Assembly: GCA_947498705.1 (NCBI GenBank) | Contig: CANMLW010000009.1 | Location: 1 to 64,000, forward strand | From: an uncultured Aquimarina sp. | GTDB lineage: Bacteria; Bacteroidota; Bacteroidia; Flavobacteriales; Flavobacteriaceae | Direction: 5' to 3' | Length of the DNA stretch: 64,000 bases | In this document: positions 1-7,876 of the stretch, one piece after another | Layout of the letters: every line of letters begins with the position of its first letter | How positions within the stretch are numbered: the first letter of the stretch is position 1 | Position numbers and translations under genes: made by a program | The notes under the pieces: model-generated | What the model saw: only the letters and a program-made list of their open reading frames with translations | What the model was told of the DNA's origin: nothing | Database searches by the model: none

Positions 1-1497
1 GATACTGATGATGATGGTACTCCCGATGTAACCGATACCGATGATGATAATGATGGAAACCCAGATACTACAGATCCTAACCCACAAATTCCAGTAGCTA
101 ATGATGATGTTCAAATTGTGACGGCTGGGATATTAGGAACTATAGATGTATTGACCAACGATGATTTCCTGCCGGGAATAAATACATCACTAACGAATAC
201 AGGATTAGGTACAGCTACAGGAGTTATAAGTTTTGATCCATTAACAGGCGATTTAAGTTATACCGCTACAGCAGCAGAAAGTGGAACTGTTGTAACTGTG
301 GTATATCAGGTATGTAATACGGCAGTGACTCCAAATGTTTGTGAGAATGCTACAGTAAATATAACAGTAATAGGGGATGATTCGGATAATGATGGCATTC
401 CTGACCCTATAGATCTAGACGATGATAATGATGGTATTCCTGATACTGTAGAACAAGGAGGTAATCCAACGTTAGATACAGATGGAGATGGGATTATAGA
501 TAGTTTAGATCTTGATTCTGATGGAGATGGAGTGTTAGATGTTATAGAATCAGGAGGTAATGGATTAGATGTCAATAATGATGGACAAGTTGATGGCCCT
601 TATGGTACAGACGGAATTGCTGATAGTATTCAAAATACGCCTGATGATGGTATGATTAATTATACCTTAATGGATAGTGATGAAGATGGTACTAGCGATT
701 TTCAAGATATTGATGATGATGGTGATGGAGTGTATACCATCAATGAGGATGTTAATATTGATGGTAGCCCTGTTGGAGATGATAGCGATGAAGATGGTAT
801 CCCCAATTATTTAGATACCGATGATGATGGAGATGGAATATCAACAGAAGAAGAAAATCCCAACAATGATGCAGATGGCGATCCCCTTACTGGTGACACT
901 CAAGATACTGATGGTGATGGAATTGCAGATTATCTGGATATTGATGATGATGGAGACGGTGTAAACACAATTGAAGAAGATGTAAATGATGACAACAACC
1001 CATTAAATGATGATACCGATGCAGATGGAGTTCCAGATTATTTAGATACCGATGATGATGGAGATGGAATATTGACAATAGATGAAACACCAGACCCTAA
1101 TGGAGATGGTAATCCAGATGATGCTTTTGATAGTGATGGAGATGGAACACCAGATTACTTAGAGCCAAATGATTTTGATACAAATTCTGAAGATGATCTT
1201 GAAGTTTTCAATGTAGTTACTCCAAACGGTGATGGAGATCATGACATTTTTATAATTAGAAATATCGAAAATTTCCCAGCCAATGAGCTAAAAATATTTA
1301 ACAGATGGGGTGTTTTAGTATATGAAGCACTAGGATATGGACGTAATGGAGAATATTTCAGCGGAGAGTCTAATGGAAGAGCAACGATCAATAAGGATCG
1401 ACTATTACCAGTAGGGACTTATTTTTATGTCTTAACCTACAAAACAAGTTCAGGAGAGACTAAAAAACGCTCAGATTATTTATATATCAACAGGTAA
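1..1497 (+). CDS. T9SS type-B-sorted adhesin, calcium-binding repeat protein (3' part)
   Basis: The reading frame is open from base 1, so the gene starts to the left of the window; 498 residues are visible. Most of it is Asp/Gly-rich repeats of the thrombospondin type-3 kind (DSDGDG, DTDDDGDGI and similar), which in this family bind calcium and form a stiff stalk. Residues of about 50-110 in the visible part form a short beta-rich domain. The last 95 or so residues (VVTPNGDGDHD, then IFNRWGVLVYE) are a gliding-motility-associated C-terminal domain, the type-B sorting signal of the type IX secretion system. The protein is therefore probably exported to the cell surface or beyond. The PorP/SprF gene that follows is the usual partner for type-B substrates. 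The ligand or adhesion target cannot be told. Confidence 0.9.
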   Translation, partial: DTDDDGTPDVTDTDDDNDGNPDTTDPNPQIPVANDDVQIVTAGILGTIDVLTNDDFLPGINTSLTNTGLGTATGVISFDPLTGDLSYTATAAESGTVVTVVYQVCNTAVTPNVCENATVNITVIGDDSDNDGIPDPIDLDDDNDGIPDTVEQGGNPTLDTDGDGIIDSLDLDSDGDGVLDVIESGGNGLDVNNDGQVDGPYGTDGIADSIQNTPDDGMINYTLMDSDEDGTSDFQDIDDDGDGVYTINEDVNIDGSPVGDDSDEDGIPNYLDTDDDGDGISTEEENPNNDADGDPLTGDTQDTDGDGIADYLDIDDDGDGVNTIEEDVNDDNNPLNDDTDADGVPDYLDTDDDGDGILTIDETPDPNGDGNPDDAFDSDGDGTPDYLEPNDFDTNSEDDLEVFNVVTPNGDGDHDIFIIRNIENFPANELKIFNRWGVLVYEALGYGRNGEYFSGESNGRATINKDRLLPVGTYFYVLTYKTSSGETKKRSDYLYINR

Positions 1498-1561
1498 ACT
1501 TAAAACTTAAAATTGGGGAGTACGATCGTACTCCTCAATAAAACAAAATAACCCCTTCGAA

Positions 1562-2506
1562 ATGAAAAAAAATTATATACTAACCATACTATTAATTATT
1601 TTGACCAATGTAAGCTTTGGTCAACAAGATGCTCAGTACACACAATATATGTACAATACTATAAGTATTAACCCTGCTTATGCCGGATCCAGAGACGCAA
1701 TTAGTATAACGGGACTGTACCGAAACCAATGGGTTGGAATAGGAGGAGCGCCAGTTACTCAAACTCTTAATGTACACTCTCCAATTGGAGCAAGTAATAA
1801 AGTAGGTTTAGGAGTATCGATTGTAAATGATAAAATTGGTCCGACACAGGAAACCTTTTTAGATGTTGATTTTTCATATACGATTAATACCTCTGTAGAA
1901 GGACAACTAGCTTTTGGAGTAAAAGCTGGGGGGCATTTACTAGATGTAAATTTTAATGATCTTAATCAATACACCAATTCAGATGTATTGTTAGATACAA
2001 ATATTGATAATAAATTCTCGCCTAATATAGGAATTGGTTCATATTATCATACAGATAAATTTTATGTGGGATTTTCAGCGCCAAATTTACTTCAAACTCA
2101 GCATTTTGATGAGTCATCTACCAATAATATAGCTTCATCCTTTTTGGCAAAAGAACGAATCAATTATTATTTGATAGGTGGGTATGTTTTTAATATTAAT
2201 GAGAACTTAAAATTAAAACCCGCTACATTGATAAAAGGTGTAGGTGGAGCACCACTTCAGGTAGATGTTTCGGCTAACGTATTGTTTAAAGAAAAATTGA
2301 CCCTAGGATTGGCATATAGATGGAGTGCTGCAGCAAGTTTTCTTGCAGGTTTTCAAGTTTCAGACACTATAATGCTGGGATTTGCTTATGATTGGGAGAC
2401 TACAGAATTAGGAAATACCGAATTTAATGCGGGGTCCTATGAATTTGTCCTTAGATATGAGATTTTCAAAAAACAAGAAAAAGTTCTTTACCCTAGATTC
2501 TTTTAA
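1562..2506 (+). CDS. PorP/SprF family type IX secretion system membrane protein
   Basis: 314 residues with a signal peptide ending near SFGQQD, then the family hallmark QYTQYMYNTISINPAYAGSR and a string of amphipathic beta strands ending in an aromatic C-terminus, as expected of an outer-membrane beta-barrel. PorP/SprF proteins help T9SS deliver partner adhesins carrying type-B C-terminal domains; the gene lies 64 bp downstream of such an adhesin and 18 bp upstream of an OmpA-type gene. This three-gene order (CHU_C adhesin, PorP/SprF, OmpA/PD40) is common in Flavobacteriia. It is probably a paralogue dedicated to this adhesin rather than the housekeeping SprF, but that is inference. Confidence 0.92.
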   Translation: MKKNYILTILLIILTNVSFGQQDAQYTQYMYNTISINPAYAGSRDAISITGLYRNQWVGIGGAPVTQTLNVHSPIGASNKVGLGVSIVNDKIGPTQETFLDVDFSYTINTSVEGQLAFGVKAGGHLLDVNFNDLNQYTNSDVLLDTNIDNKFSPNIGIGSYYHTDKFYVGFSAPNLLQTQHFDESSTNNIASSFLAKERINYYLIGGYVFNINENLKLKPATLIKGVGGAPLQVDVSANVLFKEKLTLGLAYRWSAAASFLAGFQVSDTIMLGFAYDWETTELGNTEFNAGSYEFVLRYEIFKKQEKVLYPRFF

Positions 2507-2524
2507 TGTAAACCAACTATTGTC

Positions 2525-4492
2525 ATGAAAAATTTAACGATACATATATTTTTATTATGCTTTTTTAGTGTAAGCTATCTTCTTTCACAGGATAATAAAT
2601 TTAAAAAGGCAAATGATTATTACGATAGCTATGCTTATTCTGAGGCTATAAAAGAGTATAATCAAATAATTAACTCAGGAAATGCAACGCTCGAAGTATA
2701 TCAAAGATTAGGAGATTGTTATTTCTTTAACTCTGATCTTAAAACCGCAGCAAAGTGGTATGAAGAAATGTTTAAAGAAAGAGCATTAACAACAAAAGAA
2801 AAATTAAATAAAGAAATAGGAGTAGAATACTATTTTAGAGCTTCTCAATGTCTAAAACATCTAAAAGAGTACAAAAAGGCAGATAGCCTATTGGTAGAGG
2901 TAGCAACATTGAAGAATAGTGATTCGAGAGCTAAAAGATTACTAGAAAATCCAACATATCTGGAAGATATTCGTTTGCAATCTGGAAGATATACTATTAA
3001 AAACTTACCTAGAAACTCTGCTTACGTCGATTTTGCCCCGGTTGTTTATAAGAATAAGTTAGTATTTTCTTCTGCAAGAGGAACCATTAAATCTACTGCC
3101 AAGAAAAATAGATGGACGCAGCAACCTTATTTAGATTTGTTCAGTCTTACCTTAAAAGAATCAGGTGATTTTGAGTATCCAGAAAGCTTTTCAAAGGATT
3201 TAAATTCTAGACTACATGAGTCTACCTGCGCTTTTTCGAAAAAAGGAGATGTAATTTATTTTACAAGAAACAACTTATTAAATTCGAAATTTGGAAAAGA
3301 TTCTACGGGAGTAAATCGATTGAAAATTTATAAAGCTCAATTAAATGATAAATCAAGATGGGATTCTGTTGAAGATTTATCATTTAATAATGATGAATAT
3401 TCTGTAGCGCATCCTGCTCTTAGTCCCGATGGAACCAAGTTGTATTTTGCTTCAGATATGCCCGGAGGTTATGGGATGTCTGATTTATACGTAGTTAAAA
3501 TTAATCAGGATGGCTCGTTTAGTACTCCGCAAAATTTAGGACCTACTATAAATACAGAAGGTAGAGATACATTTCCCTTTATAAGCGAATCGGGAGTCTT
3601 GTATTTTTCTTCTGATGGGCACCTTGGATTAGGAGGATTAGATATTTTTGCAGTAAAAATTGATGGAGATGACACTTCGGTTTACAACATAGGTGAGCCA
3701 ATAAATAGTGTTGCAGATGATATAACTTTTGTTTTTGATGAAAGTTCGAAGAAAGGTTTTTTTGCATCTAATCGGTCGGGAGGAAAAGGAAACGATGATA
3801 TTTATAGTTTTGTTGAAACGACTCCACTAATTACTAAATGCGAAGGTAGTCTTAAAGTTATTGTTGTTAATGAAAAGTCAGGCGAAGTTCTTGATAATGC
3901 AGAAGTAGAAATTAAAAATAAAGACAATAATGATACTGTATATATAGGAAAAACCAATGAAAAAGGAGAAGTGCATGTGAATTTGGATTGTGGGGATAAG
4001 TTTTATGAAGTTTTTGTAAAAAAGGCGGATTATGACCCTGCTGAGACTCTTATTGAGGTAAAAAGAGATAATCCATACCCTTTTCAAACTGTGAATTTAA
4101 AAAGTAATGTACCAGAAAAAGGTATTGACCTAGCCAAACTTTTAAATCTTAAGCCCATATATTTTGCCTCTAACAAAGCGTTAATTTTAGATAAATCGGC
4201 AAAAGAGCTAGATAAGGTTATCAAGTATATGAAAGAGTATCCGTCAATTAAAATAGAGATAGGTTCTCATACAGATAGTAAAGGAAGTGATTATTATAAT
4301 ATGAAACTTTCTAAAAGGCGTGCTACATCTACAGCAAATTATGTAATTAGTAAAGGAGTTGATCCTTCAAGGGTAAAAAGTAGAGGATATGGAGAAACCG
4401 TTTTAATAAACAAATGTGGTAACGGGGTTAAGTGTAGCAAGGATGAACATGCTCAAAACAGAAGAAGTGAGTTTATAGTGATTGATAACTAA
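2525..4492 (+). CDS. OmpA family protein with TPR and PD40 repeats (PorE-like)
   Basis: 655 residues. A signal peptide (to about residue 22) is followed by TPR-like helices (25-150), a PD40/WD40-like beta-propeller (about 165-430, with repeats such as HPALSPDGTKLYFASD and FPFISESGVLYFSSDG), a small Ig or carboxypeptidase-regulatory-like domain beginning at CEGSLKVIVV, and a C-terminal OmpA domain (about 540-655) with the peptidoglycan-binding pattern NMKLSKRRA. The architecture matches the PorE/SprE-neighbour class of T9SS accessory proteins that link the secretion machinery to peptidoglycan. The gene follows the PorP/SprF gene by 18 bp, so the two are probably co-transcribed. The specific role with the upstream adhesin is inferred from gene order. 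Confidence 0.88.
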   Translation: MKNLTIHIFLLCFFSVSYLLSQDNKFKKANDYYDSYAYSEAIKEYNQIINSGNATLEVYQRLGDCYFFNSDLKTAAKWYEEMFKERALTTKEKLNKEIGVEYYFRASQCLKHLKEYKKADSLLVEVATLKNSDSRAKRLLENPTYLEDIRLQSGRYTIKNLPRNSAYVDFAPVVYKNKLVFSSARGTIKSTAKKNRWTQQPYLDLFSLTLKESGDFEYPESFSKDLNSRLHESTCAFSKKGDVIYFTRNNLLNSKFGKDSTGVNRLKIYKAQLNDKSRWDSVEDLSFNNDEYSVAHPALSPDGTKLYFASDMPGGYGMSDLYVVKINQDGSFSTPQNLGPTINTEGRDTFPFISESGVLYFSSDGHLGLGGLDIFAVKIDGDDTSVYNIGEPINSVADDITFVFDESSKKGFFASNRSGGKGNDDIYSFVETTPLITKCEGSLKVIVVNEKSGEVLDNAEVEIKNKDNNDTVYIGKTNEKGEVHVNLDCGDKFYEVFVKKADYDPAETLIEVKRDNPYPFQTVNLKSNVPEKGIDLAKLLNLKPIYFASNKALILDKSAKELDKVIKYMKEYPSIKIEIGSHTDSKGSDYYNMKLSKRRATSTANYVISKGVDPSRVKSRGYGETVLINKCGNGVKCSKDEHAQNRRSEFIVIDN

Positions 4493-4611
4493 AGAGTAGA
4501 TCAAAAAGTATCAAAATAGAGATGAATGTCACTTATAATATAAGTGTGCAGTTTGTTGAGAAACATTTAATGGTATTATGGATTGTTTTTTGAGTACTTT
4601 TTTTTAAAAAT

Positions 4612-4690
4612 AAGATTAACCAGTTATTTAGGAATATGTTTTTCTCTCATAACTCAAAGGTCAATGATTGGAGCCCTGTTCCTGATACTA
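4612..4690 (+). pseudogene. Decayed tRNA-like relic, possibly tRNA-Met(CAT)
   Basis: From about 4641 the sequence reads like the 3' half of a Bacteroidota tRNA-Met: a CTCATAA anticodon loop (CAT at 4646-4648), then CTCAA, AGGTC, a T-loop-like TTGGAGC, and TCCTGATACTA at the acceptor end. However, the anticodon 5' strand (TTTTT), the T stem and the acceptor stem do not pair, so it cannot be a working tRNA. A perfect terminator hairpin follows immediately, as it often does behind tRNA genes. This is visual pattern matching only. It could be chance or the 3' remnant left by an integration event. Confidence 0.22.
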
Positions 4691-4692
4691 GT

Positions 4693-4721
4693 AAAGGCTT
4701 CAGTTTTTCTGAAGCCTTTTT
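4693..4721 (+). terminator. Rho-independent terminator hairpin
   Basis: A perfect 11-bp stem (AAAGGCTTCAG at 4693-4703 with CTGAAGCCTTT at 4709-4719), a TTTTT loop and a T run after it. It sits about 200 bp downstream of the OmpA gene and directly after the tRNA-like relic. It is symmetric enough to act on either strand. Confidence 0.8.
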
Positions 4722-4913
4722 ATTCGGTTTGTTTTGTACAACTAACTTTTATAATTATTGTAGAAGATTAAATAGTGTAGGAAAAGGAAATACGCTCATT
4801 AAAATGTGTTATCGAAACAGTGAAGGGACAAGATTCATTAAGAAAAGTAAAAGTTGAAATAATACTTAAGTATAATCAACCTGACTTTTTGAAGATCATT
4901 ATGTTAAAAGCTT

Positions 4914-5492
4914 TTATTTTTTAGTAAGTATTTTATTTATTTTTTTCTCTAAAACGGGTAATACCTCATCAGCAAACCATGAGTTTTTTGCTTGCCATAT
5001 ATTATTTCTTGGAGATGGATGTGGTAACACAAAATACTTTGGTAAATAATCTTTGTAATTTTTAACGGTTTCGGTCAATGTCTTCTTAGATAAATCACCC
5101 AAATAATAATCCTGCGCATATTTACCTATTAATAAGATAAGTTCTGGTTTTTCAATAGCGGCAAATAAGGTATTATACCATTTAGGAGCACATTCTTTTG
5201 TTGGTGGATTATCTCCAGATTTACCTCGTCCGGGATAACAAAATCCCATTGGGATTAACCCAATCTGCTTACTATCATAAAAAACAGTATTATCAATACC
5301 CATCCACTTTCTTAAGTTATCGCCACTTTTGTCATCCCATGGCACTCCTGTTTTGTGAACTACAGAACCAGGTGCTTGGCCAATAATTAATATTTTACTC
5401 TTAGGATGTGCTGCAACAATGGGTCTTGGTCCTAGAGGCAAAACTTTTTTACATAGCGTGCAGTTTTTTATTTCGGATAACAATTCATTCAT
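4914..5492 (-). CDS. Uracil-DNA glycosylase family protein (4Fe-4S type)
   Basis: 192 residues from the ATG at 5492; a TTG eight codons upstream extends the frame but is less likely. The motif IIGQAPG near the N-terminus and LPHPSPRN near the C-terminus are the two catalytic/DNA-intercalating motifs of the uracil-DNA glycosylase superfamily, which removes uracil from DNA in base-excision repair. Four cysteines, two in a CTLC pair and two further on (FCYPG and KECAP), have spacing close to the 4Fe-4S ligands of family 4 enzymes. Length fits that family. A 56-residue protein is encoded just upstream on the same strand with a 24-bp gap, suggesting joint transcription. Confidence 0.85.
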   Translation of the reverse strand: MNELLSEIKNCTLCKKVLPLGPRPIVAAHPKSKILIIGQAPGSVVHKTGVPWDDKSGDNLRKWMGIDNTVFYDSKQIGLIPMGFCYPGRGKSGDNPPTKECAPKWYNTLFAAIEKPELILLIGKYAQDYYLGDLSKKTLTETVKNYKDYLPKYFVLPHPSPRNNIWQAKNSWFADEVLPVLEKKINKILTKK

Positions 5493-5516
5493 ATATATTT
5501 GAATTTTAGAAAACAA

Positions 5517-5687
5517 TTAATCTACAATGATGACTAATAGTTTATTATCATAATTAGTTTGTATTACCTTAAGAATGAAATAAAGCGTTTCATTACATTC
5601 AATGTATTCTCCATTTTTGGGTAGCGTTCTTAACATAAGTTCACCTATTTGTTCTTTACTGTTATTCTCGATTAAAATCACCTTCAT
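5517..5687 (-). CDS. Small hypothetical protein (56 residues)
   Basis: ATG at 5687 and stop at 5517. The product begins MKVILIENNSKEQIGELM and ends with a hydrophobic LLVIIVD. It has no signal peptide, and the alternation of beta-like and charged stretches looks like a compact cytosolic protein. I do not recognise the family. Support for it being real: Bacteroidota-like codon use, a clean ATG after an A/T-rich leader, and tight spacing to the glycosylase gene. A link to DNA repair is only suggested by position. Confidence 0.5.
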   Translation of the reverse strand: MKVILIENNSKEQIGELMLRTLPKNGEYIECNETLYFILKVIQTNYDNKLLVIIVD

Positions 5688-5780
5688 AATTTTTTAATTT
5701 GTAAACTGAACTCTACCGTGTTTTAAACATCGAGCGAGGTGTAGTTTTTAAAACAAAATTTCTTATCCCGGTAAAATATT

Positions 5781-6056
5781 TTAAATGCCCATTTTACCCA
5801 TTAACCGTGATTGCTTTACTATTAAATTGACCTTTTTAACCCTTTTCTTTTGGAAAACTTTAAAAATATCTGGTGTTTGTTCGTTTCTAATTGCATTTGC
5901 TAAGAAATAAGCATCTTTTATTGCCTGAGCACCTCCTTGGCCTATATTTGGAGTTACATGAGCAACATCACCTAATAAACATACGCTACTCAGCTTTTCA
6001 AAAGCTAGTACCGTGGTGAATCCACAAATACCCCCTCCAATAATGCTATACACCAT
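5781..6056 (-). pseudogene. Internally deleted FAD-dependent monooxygenase
   Basis: A 91-codon open frame joins two distant parts of a PHBH-type flavin monooxygenase. Residues 1-21 are the FAD-binding beta-alpha-beta start (SIIGGGICGFTT, then VLAFEK). This runs straight into the second FAD motif (CLLGDVAHV, then GQGGAQAIKDAYFLANAI), normally some 250 residues further on. The substrate-binding middle is missing, and the GD motif is one residue shorter than usual. The reading frame survives the deletion, so a short protein could still be made, but it cannot be a working oxygenase. It is best read as a deletion relic. Confidence 0.8.
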
Positions 6057-6198
6057 AGTTTTAATATTAGTATCAAATGCACCTAATAGTTATCCGTTCA
6101 GTACACTTTAGTAATAACCTTTATAGTAATTAGATAGTGGCTTATGTTGTATGTAAACTAGTTTTTATCATACATTTTATAAAATGTTACAGGATCAT

Positions 6199-6234
6199 AA
6201 AAAAGTGCAAGACACTAGTAGTTTGCACTTTTTT
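6199..6234 (-). terminator. Bidirectional hairpin terminator
   Basis: AAAAAAGTGCAA (from 6199) pairs with TTTGCACTTTTTT (to 6234) around an 11-nt loop. It lies just past the stop of the YHS protein gene on the minus strand and would end that transcript. The A and T tracts on both sides allow it to work in either direction. Confidence 0.75.
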
Positions 6235-6261
6235 ACATTCTTGAACAGTATAACAATACTC

Positions 6262-6735
6262 CTAGTTATATGTTTTGCTTAGCTTTTTCCAGTTTTTATC
6301 TGCAACACTTTTTAATTTACTATGGTTGTCTTCTGCTAGCCATAATTGCTTTGCGTCTAATTCTGTATCATTTAAGTATAAATAGTACTTTCCATCTTTT
6401 ACAATAAACTTAGTTGGATCTACTCTAAATTTAGCTCCCGCATAGGTACCAAAAGCACAGTAACCGCCATATTGTGGTAAATATTTTTCTGGGTTCTTAT
6501 CAAAAGTTGTTTTTTGCTCTGCAGAGGTAAAGTAATATGCTATTTTTTTATATTCAGATTTATAGGCCTTGTTTCCTCTTTGGGCTAACCCAAGATCTAA
6601 GTATGACACAGGGCTATAACCAGATAAAGCAATGTTACTATTGTCAATGTTATTTGCCATTTTATCTTGTGCAAATACAGATGTACTTACTACTAGTATG
6701 AGGCCTAAGATTGTTGTTTTTATTAAATTTTTCAT
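6262..6735 (-). CDS. Exported YHS domain protein
   Basis: 157 residues with a Sec signal peptide (cleavage probably after SVFAQ). Residues of about 35-150 form a YHS-type domain, with GYSPVSYLD at its start and the characteristic GGYCAFGTYAGAKF in the centre. YHS proteins are small, often periplasmic and suspected of metal binding; the biochemical role of this subgroup is not established. The gene lies 28 bp downstream of the SnoaL-like gene on the same strand and is followed by a strong hairpin, so the two look like a short operon ending here. A single cysteine in the core could be a metal ligand, which is inference. Confidence 0.8.
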   Translation of the reverse strand: MKNLIKTTILGLILVVSTSVFAQDKMANNIDNSNIALSGYSPVSYLDLGLAQRGNKAYKSEYKKIAYYFTSAEQKTTFDKNPEKYLPQYGGYCAFGTYAGAKFRVDPTKFIVKDGKYYLYLNDTELDAKQLWLAEDNHSKLKSVADKNWKKLSKTYN

Positions 6736-6763
6736 CTTTTAATTATTTTATTTTTTATTCTAA

Positions 6764-7120
6764 TTATTCTGCGTTGAAATACTCTTCTTGAATTACTTTC
6801 CCTTCATCATTCCATATTCTACGAATGATTTCATGCCAATAAATTTTACTACCATCTTTCATATCGAAATCGAATGTGAATTCTGAAGCAGATACATTTC
6901 CTTCAACTATCGAGTGGTGTAATGTAATTCCATTAACAGCGGCGATAGCTCCAGTAAATCCTTCCATTTTTGCTACCATTTCTGCTTTACCTGTAGTAGT
7001 TCCACCTTGGCCGTGGTCAGAGGTACTTGCATCATCTGCAAAAAATTGTTTTACCGCGTCTACTACAGCTCCTGTTAAAACTACAGAGTCCATTTTTGTT
7101 ACTTGGTCTTTAATATCCAT
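6764..7120 (-). CDS. SnoaL-like / NTF2-fold protein
   Basis: 118 residues, no signal peptide. The order helix (KMDSVVLTGAVVDAVKQFF), a DDASTSDH turn, then beta strands rich in alternating polar and hydrophobic residues (ITLHHSIVEGNVSASEFTFDF and on to YWHEIIRRIWNDEGKVIQEEYF) is typical of the cone-shaped NTF2-like fold. Family members include polyketide cyclases, isomerases and many proteins of unknown role. The active site cannot be assigned by eye. It is probably co-transcribed with the YHS gene 28 bp downstream. The upstream 302 bp (7121-7422) contain its promoter region (CATCTTTG on the minus strand at 7152-7159 resembles a -7 element) and nothing else I can identify. Confidence 0.7.
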   Translation of the reverse strand: MDIKDQVTKMDSVVLTGAVVDAVKQFFADDASTSDHGQGGTTTGKAEMVAKMEGFTGAIAAVNGITLHHSIVEGNVSASEFTFDFDMKDGSKIYWHEIIRRIWNDEGKVIQEEYFNAE

Positions 7121-7422
7121 TTTTTTATCTTTTTAGTGAATTATTATACTGCAAAGATGGAGCATAAACGAGCAAAAGGGGCTACAAAAAAAACGCTATA
7201 AATTGTACTTTATAAATTTAAAGAGAGTCGAAATACCTCTTCTATACTGTGTATAGAACCTTAAAAAATGATTGACTTTTTGTAAGCTTGTTTTTTGAGA
7301 AAGATGTAATTAATAGTTTGACGGTAGATACTCCAAAAGTCTTTTAGTAAATGTATTAAAGAGTATAAAAAAGTTAGATGAGAAAGTGGTAGAGTCTCAA
7401 TATTTTTTAACTATTCAACTAA

Positions 7423-7770
7423 TTATTTTACTTCGCTGGTAGGCGTAGGTATATCAATATCCTTACTCCATTCGCATAATTGGTTTAAAATAGGAATTAG
7501 CTTTTCTCCTTTTTTCGTTAAAGAATACTCAACTCTTGGGGGTGTTTCAGAATATGCTTGTCTTAAAATAATACCATTGTATTCTAGTTCTTTTAATTGC
7601 TCGGTAAGGACTTTTCGACTTATTTTATCAATTCTAACTGCAATTTCTCCAAATCGTAATGTTCTTTCAAAAAGTACGTATACGATAATAGGAATCCATT
7701 TGTTCCCGATAATATTCGTAGCATGGGTAATAGGGCATCCTTCTGGATTATCGATATATCGTTTGCTCAT
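7423..7770 (-). CDS. HxlR family winged-helix transcriptional regulator
   Basis: 115 residues from the ATG at 7770 (MSKRYIDNPEGCPI); an upstream alternative start is not needed. The cysteine just after the N-terminus (EGCPI), the helix-turn-helix with IGNKWIPIIVYVL, the FGEI segment and the LTEQLKELE recognition helix are typical of HxlR/YodB regulators, several of which sense electrophiles or quinones through that cysteine. The gene is divergent from an old-yellow-enzyme gene, a frequent target of such repressors. Two near-identical operator-like sequences sit in the shared promoter region. Redox sensing is inferred from the conserved cysteine and the neighbour. Confidence 0.88.
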   Translation of the reverse strand: MSKRYIDNPEGCPITHATNIIGNKWIPIIVYVLFERTLRFGEIAVRIDKISRKVLTEQLKELEYNGIILRQAYSETPPRVEYSLTKKGEKLIPILNQLCEWSKDIDIPTPTSEVK

Positions 7771-7772
7771 AA

Positions 7773-7790
7773 TAGTTACTTTTTGGTTAC
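7773..7790. promoter_or_regulatory. HxlR operator candidate, repressor-gene side
   Basis: TAGTTACTTTTTGGTTAC closely matches the palindromic copy near the divergent gene but has lost symmetry in the right arm. It lies directly upstream of the hxlR-type start and downstream of a minus-strand TACTTTTG element (7812 to 7805), a position suited to autoregulation. Confidence 0.5.
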
Positions 7791-7837
7791 CACATTCATA
7801 AAAACAAAAGTACATAAATATTTTTTGGAAACTATTA

Positions 7838-7858
7838 TTAGTTACTTTTGGTAACTAA
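7838..7858. promoter_or_regulatory. HxlR operator candidate overlapping the ene-reductase promoter
   Basis: A perfect inverted repeat, TTAGTTAC and GTAACTAA, separated by five bases. The embedded TACTTTTG (7843-7850) fits the Bacteroidota -7 promoter element for the gene starting at 7877, so a bound repressor would block it. Confidence 0.6.
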
Positions 7859-7876
7859 TAAAGAAAATTAAACAAT

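Noticed and set aside
306..1090. Open frames on the minus strand inside the calcium-repeat adhesin
   Set aside because: They mirror the GAT/GGA-rich repeat sequence of the plus-strand gene and give low-complexity Ser/Pro or His/Leu products.
4583..4857. Two overlapping plus-strand frames after the OmpA gene
   Set aside because: They cover the tRNA-like relic and the terminator, have no start context and give no protein-like pattern.
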